From positions 5,174-69,173 of the forward strand of contig JBGAGP010000008.1 in NCBI GenBank assembly GCA_044226685.1: 64,000 nucleotides of DNA. The letters run 5' to 3'. The position numbers were made by a program, and so were the translations under genes. Below, in pieces: positions 1 through 7,295 of this stretch. Position 1 is the stretch's first letter, and each line of letters begins with the position of its first letter. This stretch comes from Dongia_A sp044226685 (GTDB lineage: Bacteria > Pseudomonadota > Alphaproteobacteria > Dongiales > Dongiaceae). The notes under the pieces were generated by a model, which was not told the origin of the DNA, searched no databases, and worked only from the letters and a program-made list of their open reading frames with translations.

Positions 1-345
1 CGCCATCCGGCGCGCCATCTCGTCGGCGGTCGGCGAGCCATAGGCGAAGGTCGCGGCGCCGGCGAGCTGGTTGAGGTGGGGGCACGGTGCGACCTGGCGC
101 GCGAACGCAAGCGTGAGGTTCGAGGTCTCGTCGCCGAACACGACGATCAGCGGCCGCGACTTCTCTACCGCGTCGATGAAGGCCTGATACGAATCGACCA
201 TCCAGCCGATCTGCTGACCGGGAATCTCCTGGCGCGGCAGCTGCTCAAACGCATCATAATCCTCGCGCGCGAACGCACCGCCGCAAGTCGCGGCCAGAAG
301 TACCGCCGCAAACGCGGCCCGCGCGCACCACGCCCTCTTGACCAT
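1..345 (-). CDS. Exported protein of unknown function, 3' part missing
   Basis: The frame is open from an ATG at 345 down to the window edge, giving 115 residues of a protein that continues outside. The N-terminus has a basic start (MVKRAW) and an Ala/Leu-rich stretch ending near AFA-R, a typical Sec signal peptide of about 26 residues. The mature part contains RPLIVVFGDE, which resembles the first strand of thioredoxin-like folds, but no CxxC is visible in the part present. I do not recognise the family. An in-frame TTG lies five codons upstream of the chosen ATG. Confidence 0.6.
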   Translation of the reverse strand, partial: MVKRAWCARAAFAAVLLAATCGGAFAREDYDAFEQLPRQEIPGQQIGWMVDSYQAFIDAVEKSRPLIVVFGDETSNLTLAFARQVAPCPHLNQLAGAATFAYGSPTADEMARRMA

Positions 346-682
346 CGGCCCTCGCGCCAAACTTGTTACGCGACGATGAATGCAAAGTTCCCAGGCCCGC
401 CAAGTATCGCGTTGCCCGGGGAATCACTCAAGCACCGCCAGCGATCTGCGTGCCCCAATCCCCCTGGGACACGATTGCTGGCAATGGTTCCCGGCTCGGG
501 GCCGATTCATTAACGGCCCGTGTACCTGTCGCACAAGCCAGCGCGACGGTTCATTGGCTCGTTCGTTGCGGCGCGCGCACATCATGGTGATACAACGTAC
601 CAGGTCGGACCGTGATCGCCGTCGCTTGCCCTCTCCTCTGCTGACTGCCAGAGTCTGTAGCGCACTCTTGGGGAGGAGCGAC
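346..682. other. Intergenic region between divergent genes
   Basis: This 337-base stretch separates the leftward exported protein from the rightward peptidase gene. Open frames here are extensions or shadows of the neighbours and have no good start signal. It must hold both promoters, but I see no convincing -35/-10 pair. A GGGAGGAG ribosome binding site sits at 671-678, just before the peptidase start. Confidence 0.5.
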
Positions 683-1411
683 ATGTCCGCACGCAGCATG
701 CTTTCACGCCGGCACGTCCTGGCCAGCCTCGCCGGGGTTGCGGCGCTCGGCCCGTCACGCGCCTTCGCGGCCGGCTCGTGCAAACCGATCGACGCATCGA
801 TGCAGAGCTGCACGGTCGGGCTGCAGATTCCCCTCGACGTCGAGACGGTACGGCAGCGCTGCGGAAATTGGTGCTGGGCCGCGTGCATCGAAGCCATCTT
901 CGACCTGCACAACCATTCGGTCGCGCAGGAATCGATCGTCGAAAAAATCTATGGCGGATCGGATCCGGAACAGAATTGCGAGGGCGGCAACGCCAACCAG
1001 ATCATCCAGGCGATCGACGGCACCTGGATCGATCAGTACGGATCCCAGTTCCGGGCATCCGCCGACCTGCTGCTGGACGCGGCGAGCAACATCCGGAGCT
1101 CACAAATCGATCCCAACAACCCAGACGCGATCGCGTCGACGATGGCCTACAACATGTTCACCGCGGACAACGTGAAGCCGGTGATCAACGAGCTGGCGAA
1201 CGGCAACCCGCTGCTGCTCGGCAGGATGGGCGCGCCGACCGGGCATGCCATGGTGCTGACCGCGATGACTTTCATCGTGAGCGATCGCGGCCTGGTCCAG
1301 ATCGAGGAGCTGATCGTGCGCGATCCCTGGCCGGGCAACGCGAACCGGCGCCGCCTCGCCCCCGAGGAGGTGTTGAACACCTATGTCATCGTCCGCGTAG
1401 CGGTCAGTTAG
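683..1411 (+). CDS. Exported papain-like cysteine peptidase (C39/C70-like)
   Basis: This is a predicted periplasmic or secreted cysteine peptidase of 242 residues. The start at 683 was chosen because GGGAGGAG precedes it and the first residues form a twin-arginine-like signal (SRRHVLASLAGVAALG) cut after AFA. The catalytic cysteine is in the motif NWCWAAC, as in AvrRpt2-like papain-fold peptidases; the histidine would be in GHAMVL near residue 190, and a downstream DPWPG could supply the third catalytic residue. Several further cysteines (SCK, SCT, RCG, NCEGG) may form disulfides outside the cytoplasm. It stands alone, so its target is unknown. Confidence 0.7.
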   Translation: MSARSMLSRRHVLASLAGVAALGPSRAFAAGSCKPIDASMQSCTVGLQIPLDVETVRQRCGNWCWAACIEAIFDLHNHSVAQESIVEKIYGGSDPEQNCEGGNANQIIQAIDGTWIDQYGSQFRASADLLLDAASNIRSSQIDPNNPDAIASTMAYNMFTADNVKPVINELANGNPLLLGRMGAPTGHAMVLTAMTFIVSDRGLVQIEELIVRDPWPGNANRRRLAPEEVLNTYVIVRVAVS

Positions 1412-1563
1412 GCGGCTGTCACGATCACAACAAGGTGGCCGCGCGCGCCTGAGATCGCAATCGATGTCGCCTCTTGGCACAAGGGGACCTGCGCAACAAT
1501 GGGCTATTGTGTCAAAGCTGCGCTGCCTGCCATGCAAACCCGTCGTTCGGGCTCATCGGCCCG

Positions 1564-2868
1564 TCAGAACCCGCGCCGGTCGACCCAGCGGTAGTAGCGC
1601 ATCACCAGCGGCATGAACCACGGCCGACCCCAATAGAAGAACCGGGTGGTGAAGGCCAGATCGTCGAAGGCGGTGATCGCGTCCTTGGCACCCAGGATGC
1701 GGCGCGCAATGACGTCGCCGAACCAAGTGCCGATCGGCAGGCCTGAGCCGAAGCAGAAGCCAAGACCGAAATACAGGCCGTCCCGCTCGCCGATGTGCGG
1801 GTAGAGATCGAAGGTGCCGGCGCAGCGCCCGGTCCAGATGTGCGTGAACCTCAGGTCGGCCAGTTGCGGAAAGAATGCCAGCATCCTGCCGTGCAGTTCC
1901 ACCGCCTTGGCCGGCAGGTCGACCGGCCGCTCGCCGGTCAATCCACCGAACAGCAGGCGCGGCTCATAGGGCGAGGGCACGCCGTAGCTGGCGTTGATCG
2001 TGTAGTCGTGGAACGTCCGGCCGTTGGGCAACAGCGCCTTCATCCGCTCCGGCGCCATCGGCTCCGTCGCCACCATGTAGGCGTCGATCGGCACGGCGCG
2101 GCGTTGCAGATAGGGCGTCGCCGGGCCGGTGTAGCCGTTGGTGGCGGCGATCACGTAGCGGGCGCGGACTTCGCCGCGCCGCGTCCGCAGGACGAAGCCA
2201 TCGGCCTCGCGCGTCACGCCGGTGACCTCGGCCTGCCCATGCACTTGCGCGCCGGCGGCCTGTGCCAGCATCATCAGGCCGAGCTGGTATTTGCCGGGAT
2301 GCAGCTGCCGGTGATCGGGAATGACGCCGCCGCCGTGGAAAAAGTCCGAGGCGATCTCGCGGTGCTGCTCGGCGCGCGGCAGCATCGTGAATTCATCGCC
2401 GAGATGGCGATGCTTCGCCTCCAGGTCGCGCGCCATGGCGTCGTAATGCGCCGGTGAGTTGGCGCCCATGAATCGGCCGCAGACCTTGAGGTCGCAGTCG
2501 ATCTTCTCGCGCTCGATAAGATCGATGATGAAGTGGAAGGCGGTGCGCGCGGCGCCATAGGCGCGCTTGGCGGCGCCCTCGCCCTCTTCCTGCAGGATCG
2601 CCGAAAAACTGTGCTTCAAGGTGCGGCCAAGCACGCCGGTCGCGCGCGAGCTGGCGCCTTGGCCCGGGTCGCCAGCCTCCAATACCGCAACGCTGCGCCC
2701 GGCGCGCGCCAGGGTCAGCGCGGCGGTGAGGCCGGTGCAGCCGGAGCCGATCACCGCCACGTCGACATGCCGCGGCAGCGCCGTTTCCGGCAGGCGCGGC
2801 CGCGGGGCTGCGTCCCACCAATAGGGCGTCGTCTTGAGGCCGGGGGCGAGGGCGCGGTGCTGGTCCAT
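1564..2868 (-). CDS. FAD-dependent amine/amino-acid oxidoreductase (DAO family)
   Basis: The product is a 434-residue flavoprotein of the D-amino-acid-oxidase-like group that includes gamma-glutamylputrescine oxidases. The N-terminus carries the FAD-binding GSGCTGLTAALTLARAG followed by an acidic strand end (AVLEAG); the C-terminus has the FAD-closing GLGFCFGSGLPIG. The start WWDAAP is typical of PuuB-like oxidases. It lies 9 bases after the TetR gene on the same strand and diverges from the CoA-ester operon. An amine substrate of that pathway is therefore likely, but this is inference from context. Confidence 0.75.
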   Translation of the reverse strand: MDQHRALAPGLKTTPYWWDAAPRPRLPETALPRHVDVAVIGSGCTGLTAALTLARAGRSVAVLEAGDPGQGASSRATGVLGRTLKHSFSAILQEEGEGAAKRAYGAARTAFHFIIDLIEREKIDCDLKVCGRFMGANSPAHYDAMARDLEAKHRHLGDEFTMLPRAEQHREIASDFFHGGGVIPDHRQLHPGKYQLGLMMLAQAAGAQVHGQAEVTGVTREADGFVLRTRRGEVRARYVIAATNGYTGPATPYLQRRAVPIDAYMVATEPMAPERMKALLPNGRTFHDYTINASYGVPSPYEPRLLFGGLTGERPVDLPAKAVELHGRMLAFFPQLADLRFTHIWTGRCAGTFDLYPHIGERDGLYFGLGFCFGSGLPIGTWFGDVIARRILGAKDAITAFDDLAFTTRFFYWGRPWFMPLVMRYYRWVDRRGF

Positions 2869-2877
2869 CCGGGGCGG

Positions 2878-3687
2878 CTACCGTGCCTTGGTCCCGGCGG
2901 GGTCGCGTCGTTCGATCGGCTGGTGATGCAGGGCAAGGATCGCGCGCGTGTGCTTCACTTCCTCCGCCGGCGGGTCCTGCAGATAGAGCGCGCGATACCA
3001 CAGCACCGACAGAAGCTCGGCGATGTGGTCCGGGCTGCCGGCGTGGCGCTGCAGGATCGGCTCCTGGCGCACGAAGACGTCATAGAGATAGGTGAAGACC
3101 AGGCCCTCCAGCGCATAGGCCATCTGCATGTAGAGGATCTCCGGCACCTCCGGATGGCCGGAGCGCCGGGCCATCGAGCGGGCGATCTTCTGCAGCCATT
3201 GCAGGCGTCGTTCGCGCCAGCGCGGGCGCAGTTCAGGCACCTGGTCGTCCAGCTGGTTGAGGCAGCGCACCAGGCCCGCATTGCGCTGGTAGGCGGCGGC
3301 GAAGAACTGGTTGGTGCGCAGGATGGCCTGGAAGTCGCCCGAGCCGCGCGCCGTCGATTGCGCCTGCAGGTAGAGCGCATCGCCGAAATCGAGCAACGCC
3401 TCGACGGCGACGACGCTCTTGTCGGTGAAGTAGTTGTAAAAGGTGCCGAGCGCCACTTCGGCGCGCTCGCAGACATCGGAGACCTTGAGGTCCTGGTAGC
3501 CGACTTCCGCCAGCACCGAGACGGTGGCGATCTTCAACCGAAAGCGCGTGCGATCGCTCTTCGGCCAGGCCGATTCCTGCAGGATCGATTGCAGATGCGC
3601 GACGTAGTTCTGCATCGGCCCGAGATCGACCCCGGGGGGAACCGCTTTCGCTGCGGGTTTCGCCTTCTGGGCCTTTGCTGCTGTCAT
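2878..3687 (-). CDS. TetR-family transcriptional regulator
   Basis: This 269-residue regulator has a TetR-type helix-turn-helix at about residues 45-95 (ending GTFYNYFTDKS). The C-terminal ligand domain would bind an effector, probably a CoA ester or the substrate of the adjacent pathway. The ATG at 3687 was chosen over a longer frame because GGGGGGAGT precedes it directly. The N-terminus has a Lys/Ala-rich extension before the DNA-binding domain. It diverges from the catabolic operon, with a strong inverted repeat in the shared promoter region, so it is probably that operon's repressor. Confidence 0.85.
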   Translation of the reverse strand: MTAAKAQKAKPAAKAVPPGVDLGPMQNYVAHLQSILQESAWPKSDRTRFRLKIATVSVLAEVGYQDLKVSDVCERAEVALGTFYNYFTDKSVVAVEALLDFGDALYLQAQSTARGSGDFQAILRTNQFFAAAYQRNAGLVRCLNQLDDQVPELRPRWRERRLQWLQKIARSMARRSGHPEVPEILYMQMAYALEGLVFTYLYDVFVRQEPILQRHAGSPDHIAELLSVLWYRALYLQDPPAEEVKHTRAILALHHQPIERRDPAGTKAR

Positions 3688-3816
3688 GTCACTCCCCCCG
3701 TGCCGGTCGCCCGATTTGAGACTTAAGTCCGGGCAAGCGCGGTGCGCAGAATAATGCCACCGCATGAGGAATGGTCGAGACCCGGTGCAGCGCGGCGCAA
3801 TTCGACCCGGGCGATA

Positions 3817-3838
3817 AAACTGAGCTTGACATCAGTTT
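3817..3838. promoter_or_regulatory. Candidate TetR operator, 7-bp inverted repeat
   Basis: AAACTGA at 3817-3823 and TCAGTTT at 3832-3838 form a perfect inverted repeat with an 8-base centre. The centre contains TTGACA, so a bound repressor would cover the -35 box of the rightward operon. The position between the TetR gene and the operon it faces supports regulation by that protein. Confidence 0.6.
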
Positions 3839-3850
3839 CAATTCTAAAAT
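3826..3850 (+). promoter_or_regulatory. Candidate sigma-70 promoter of the CoA-ester operon
   Basis: TTGACA at 3826-3831 is a consensus -35 box. The A/T-rich TAAAAT at 3845-3850 could be the -10 element, although the 13-base spacing is short; a weaker hexamer (AATAGC, 3848-3853) gives 16. The site lies about 120 bases before the first gene. Confidence 0.4.
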
Positions 3851-3967
3851 AGCGTGCGCCCTGCGAGCAAGGAAAATGTGGCGATCGGACCGGACGGCCT
3901 GGACCGGCCGGCAGATCGCCAGAGGTGCGCCAAGCGCCCCGGCCGCGACAGGGAATGGGGACGCGCG

Positions 3968-5131
3968 GTGTCGAAATCGCCACTGTCACAATCGCCGATT
4001 TACATCGCCGGTGTCGCCGAGACGCCGCTCGGCAAGGTCGTCGACCAAAGCGAGCTCTCGATGGTCGCCCTGGCCGCCAAGGAGGCCCTGGCCGAGGCCG
4101 GCCTCGGCTTCAAGGATGTCGACGGCCTGTTCGTCAACTACATGGGCGAAGAGGGCTCGGTCCAGGTCGGTGAATACCTGGGCATCCAGCCGCGCTACGC
4201 CGATTCCTCCGACATGGGCGGCGGGTCCTTCGAGGCCTTCGTGCATCACGCGATGCTGGCGGTGGCCGCCGGCCGCTGCGAGGTGGCGCTGATCACCTAT
4301 GCCTCGCGCCAGCGCAGCCGCAAGAACCGCAACCGCGCTGTCGCCGCCGATTCCGGCACCCTGTCGGGCCAGTTCGAGGCGCCTTACGGCATCCATTTCC
4401 CGATCGGCTACTACGCCCTGACCGCGGCGCGGCACATGCATCAATACGGCACCAGGCCGGAGCATCTGGCGGAAGTGGCGGTCGCGGCGCGACGCTGGGC
4501 CCAGCTCAATCCCAAGGCCTGGAGCCGCGATCCGCTCAGCATCGACGACGTGCTGGCCTCGCCGATGATTTCCGATCCGCTGCACAAGCTGGATTGCTGC
4601 CTGGTCACCGATGGCGGCGGCGCGGTGATCGTCACCAGCAAGGCGCGGGCGAAGGATGCGGCGAAGAAATCCATCCGCGTGCTGGGTGCGGGCGAAAGCA
4701 CGCAGCAATGGCACATCTCGCAGATGCCGGATCTGACCGTGACGCCGGGCGTGGTTTCGTCGCGCGAGGCCTTCGGCATGGCCGGCATCACCGCCAAGGA
4801 CGTCGACGTTTTCGAGCCCTACGACAATTTCACCCATTCGGTGATCCACTACCTGGAAGACCTGGGCTTCTGCGCGCGCGGCGAGGGCGGGTCCTTCGTC
4901 GCGGGCGGCAGGCTCGGTCCTGGCGGCGACCTGCCGTCCATGACCATGGGCGGCGGGCTGTCCTATTGCCATCCTGGCGCCCTCGGCATCCTGCTCCTGA
5001 TCGAGGCGGTACGGCAGCTGCGCGGCGAGGCCGGCCAGCGCCAGGTCAAGGACGCGGAAATCGCCGTTGCCCATGGCATCGGCGGGCTGGCGTTTTCAAC
5101 CTCGGCAACCGTGGTGCTGGCGCGTGAGTGA
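3968..5131 (+). CDS. Thiolase-like protein lacking the active-site cysteine (SCP2/Ltp2-like)
   Basis: The product (387 residues from a GTG at 3968, preceded by GGGGA) has the thiolase fold of the SCP2/lipid-transfer type. Where classical thiolases have their nucleophilic Cys, this protein reads SSDMGGGSFEAF. Near the end the usual CxG motif is replaced by AHGIGG, although the catalytic His motif CHPGALG is present. Such proteins act with a DUF35 partner, which is the next gene; in steroid side-chain degradation the Ltp2-DUF35 pair is a retro-aldolase. Here it would cleave a beta-hydroxy- or ketoacyl-CoA. The stop overlaps the next start. An ATG at 3854 in the same frame is less likely. Confidence 0.8.
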   Translation: MSKSPLSQSPIYIAGVAETPLGKVVDQSELSMVALAAKEALAEAGLGFKDVDGLFVNYMGEEGSVQVGEYLGIQPRYADSSDMGGGSFEAFVHHAMLAVAAGRCEVALITYASRQRSRKNRNRAVAADSGTLSGQFEAPYGIHFPIGYYALTAARHMHQYGTRPEHLAEVAVAARRWAQLNPKAWSRDPLSIDDVLASPMISDPLHKLDCCLVTDGGGAVIVTSKARAKDAAKKSIRVLGAGESTQQWHISQMPDLTVTPGVVSSREAFGMAGITAKDVDVFEPYDNFTHSVIHYLEDLGFCARGEGGSFVAGGRLGPGGDLPSMTMGGGLSYCHPGALGILLLIEAVRQLRGEAGQRQVKDAEIAVAHGIGGLAFSTSATVVLARE

Positions 5132-5525
5132 CGGCGGCGACATCGAGACCTTCGGCGACCCGACGACGGCGCCGTTCTGGGCGGCGGCGCGGCAGCATCG
5201 CCTGGTGGTGCAGCGCTGCACGCGCTGCGGCCACCATCAATTCTATCCGCGTCCCCATTGCCTGGCCTGTGAAGCGGCCGGGCTGGAATGGGTGGCGGTG
5301 AAGGGAACCGGCACGGTCTATTCGATGACGACGACGCAGGTGCAGGTCTATCCGGACCTGGCGCCGCCTTATGTCGTCGCGCTGGTCGATCTCAGCGAAG
5401 GCCCGCGCCTGCTCACCAACTTGGTTGGACCGCCCTGTCGCATCGGCGATGCGGTGCGGGTGACCTGGCGGGCGCGCAAGGACGCCCCGCCTCTGCCGGT
5501 CTTCGAACGCGAAGGGGGCGCCTGA
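5124..5525 (+). CDS. DUF35 OB-fold / zinc-ribbon partner of the thiolase-like protein
   Basis: This small protein (133 residues, GTG start overlapping the previous stop) has a rubredoxin-like zinc ribbon, CTRCGHHQFYPRPHCLAC, followed by an OB-fold domain (GTGTVYSMT ... PPYVVALVDL). DUF35 proteins bind acyl-CoA and form complexes with thiolase-like proteins, and the gene order here matches that partnership. The family is clear; the exact substrate is not. Confidence 0.85.
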   Translation: MSDGGDIETFGDPTTAPFWAAARQHRLVVQRCTRCGHHQFYPRPHCLACEAAGLEWVAVKGTGTVYSMTTTQVQVYPDLAPPYVVALVDLSEGPRLLTNLVGPPCRIGDAVRVTWRARKDAPPLPVFEREGGA

Positions 5526-6415
5526 TGGGCCGCCTTGACGGACGCGTCGCCATCGTCACCGGTGCTGGCCGCGGCCTGGGCCGCGCCCATGCCCTGGCCC
5601 TCGCCGCCGCCGGCGCCAGCGTGGTGGTGAACGACCTGGGCGGCGACCTCTACGGCAACGGAAACAGCCTGACGCCGGCGCAGGAAGTGGCACGCGAAAT
5701 CGAGGGCAGCGGCGGCCGCGCCATCGTCAGCGGCCACGATGTCGGCAACTGGGCGGATGCCGAGGCGCTGGTGCGCCTGGCGACGGAGACCTTCGGCGAT
5801 CTGCATGTCCTGGTGAACAATGCCGGGATCTTGCGCGACCGCACGCTCGCCAATCTCGGCGAGGATGAATGGGATGCCGTCATCCGCGTGCATCTGAAGG
5901 GCCATGCCGCCACCACCAAGCACGCGATGACCTATTGGCGGGACCGCGCCAAGGCGGGTCACGTCACCAGCGGCTCCATCATCCACACCACCTCGCTCGC
6001 CGGCATCGTCGGCACCTTCGGCCAGGCGAACTACGCGGCGGCGAAGCTCGGCATCGTCGCCTTGTCGAAGGTCGCCGCCCTGGAGGGGGCCAAGCTCAAC
6101 GTGCGCTCCAACGCGGTCTCGCCCTCGGCGCGCACCCGGATCGAGACCAGTCTGAAGGCGCCGCCGCCGGGCGTGTTCGATGTGTTCGACCCGGCCAACG
6201 TCTCGCCGCTGATCGTCTGGCTGGCCGCGCCCGATTGCCCGGCCACCGGCCAGGTGTTCCAGATCTACGGAAACCGCGTGGAAGTGATGACGCATATCGA
6301 TCTTGCGATCGACGAGCGAACCGAGGGGCGCTGGACGCCGGAGGCGCTGGACAAGGCGCTGGCCGGGAAGCTTGCCCCGGGGCCGAAACTCGGCCGCTTC
6401 GTCGATGGCTTGTGA
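5525..6415 (+). CDS. Short-chain dehydrogenase, multifunctional-enzyme-2 (17beta-HSD4) type
   Basis: This 296-residue NAD(P)-dependent dehydrogenase would oxidise a 3-hydroxyacyl-CoA. It has the cofactor motif TGAGRGLGRAHA, the NNAGILRD motif, and the catalytic set S (HTTSLAG), Y and K (YAAAK). The NDLGGD stretch after the second beta strand and the long C-terminal tail are typical of the hydroxyacyl-CoA dehydrogenase domain of peroxisomal multifunctional enzyme 2. The ATG overlaps the preceding TGA by one base. The product would be the substrate of the thiolase-like complex. Confidence 0.8.
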   Translation: MGRLDGRVAIVTGAGRGLGRAHALALAAAGASVVVNDLGGDLYGNGNSLTPAQEVAREIEGSGGRAIVSGHDVGNWADAEALVRLATETFGDLHVLVNNAGILRDRTLANLGEDEWDAVIRVHLKGHAATTKHAMTYWRDRAKAGHVTSGSIIHTTSLAGIVGTFGQANYAAAKLGIVALSKVAALEGAKLNVRSNAVSPSARTRIETSLKAPPPGVFDVFDPANVSPLIVWLAAPDCPATGQVFQIYGNRVEVMTHIDLAIDERTEGRWTPEALDKALAGKLAPGPKLGRFVDGL

Positions 6416-6449
6416 TCGCAGGGAAGCAGGGGACTTGGGACAGGACCGC

Positions 6450-7295
6450 ATGACATTCGATCTCTCCCGCCTGGGCCAGACGCGACGCACGGAGGAATTC
6501 CGGGTCAATACGGTGCGGCTGGCGCAATACGCCGCCGCCATTGATGACGAAAACCCGGCGCATCTCGACGGCAAGATCGCCTCGCCGGTCTTCGCCAACG
6601 TGCCGCCGATGCAGCCGACCATCGAGCTGCTGCGCAGCGTCACCCAGGCCTTCGCCATGCACGGCCAGCACGACTTCCACTATCACAAGCCGATCCGGCC
6701 GGGCATGAAGCTCTATGCCCAGGCGACCCTGGTCGGCGCGGTGCCGTCCTCCGCCGGCGTTTCCATCGTGATCAAATCGGAAACCCGCGACGAAACGGGC
6801 GACCTGGTGAACCAGGAATACTTCAGCGCCCTTGTCGCTGGCGCCACTCTGCCCAAGCAGGTCGGCGAAGCGGCGCCCGACCATCGCCTGGCCGATGCGG
6901 CGAAATCCGCGGCGCCGTTCGCCGAGGCAACCCATCCGATGGCGGCGGACCAGACTCTGCGCTACGCCGACGCGGCGCGCGACTATTCGGCCTATACGCT
7001 GCGGCTGGACGCGGCCAAGGCACAGGGCTTCGACCATCTGCTGGTGCACGGCATGCTGACCATGGCCTTCGCTGGCCGCGCCATCGTCGAGAAGGCCTGC
7101 GGCGGCGACGTGGCTAGGCTGAAGCGCTTCGCCGGCCGGTTCTCGGCGCCGGTCTTCCTGACCCCCGGCCAAAGCATCACCACGCGGATCTGGAAGCTCG
7201 ACCCGCGCGGCGGCCGCCTGGCCTTCGGCTACGAGGCGCGCGACGCCGCCGGCAGCATCGTGATCAAGAACGGCCTCGCGGAGGTGGCGTCATGA
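6450..7295 (+). CDS. Double-hotdog MaoC-like enoyl-CoA hydratase homologue
   Basis: The product (281 residues) has two hotdog domains: an N-terminal FAS1-type half (HDFHYHKPIRPGMKL) and a C-terminal MaoC half (LLVHGMLTMAF). In the C-terminal half the usual hydratase-2 signature GDxNPxH reads RDYSAYT, so the Asp is kept but the catalytic His is replaced by Thr. It may have altered chemistry or act as a thioesterase or structural subunit. It overlaps the ligase start by 4 bases. The ATG at 6450 follows a gap of 34 bases after the dehydrogenase. Confidence 0.7.
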   Translation: MTFDLSRLGQTRRTEEFRVNTVRLAQYAAAIDDENPAHLDGKIASPVFANVPPMQPTIELLRSVTQAFAMHGQHDFHYHKPIRPGMKLYAQATLVGAVPSSAGVSIVIKSETRDETGDLVNQEYFSALVAGATLPKQVGEAAPDHRLADAAKSAAPFAEATHPMAADQTLRYADAARDYSAYTLRLDAAKAQGFDHLLVHGMLTMAFAGRAIVEKACGGDVARLKRFAGRFSAPVFLTPGQSITTRIWKLDPRGGRLAFGYEARDAAGSIVIKNGLAEVAS

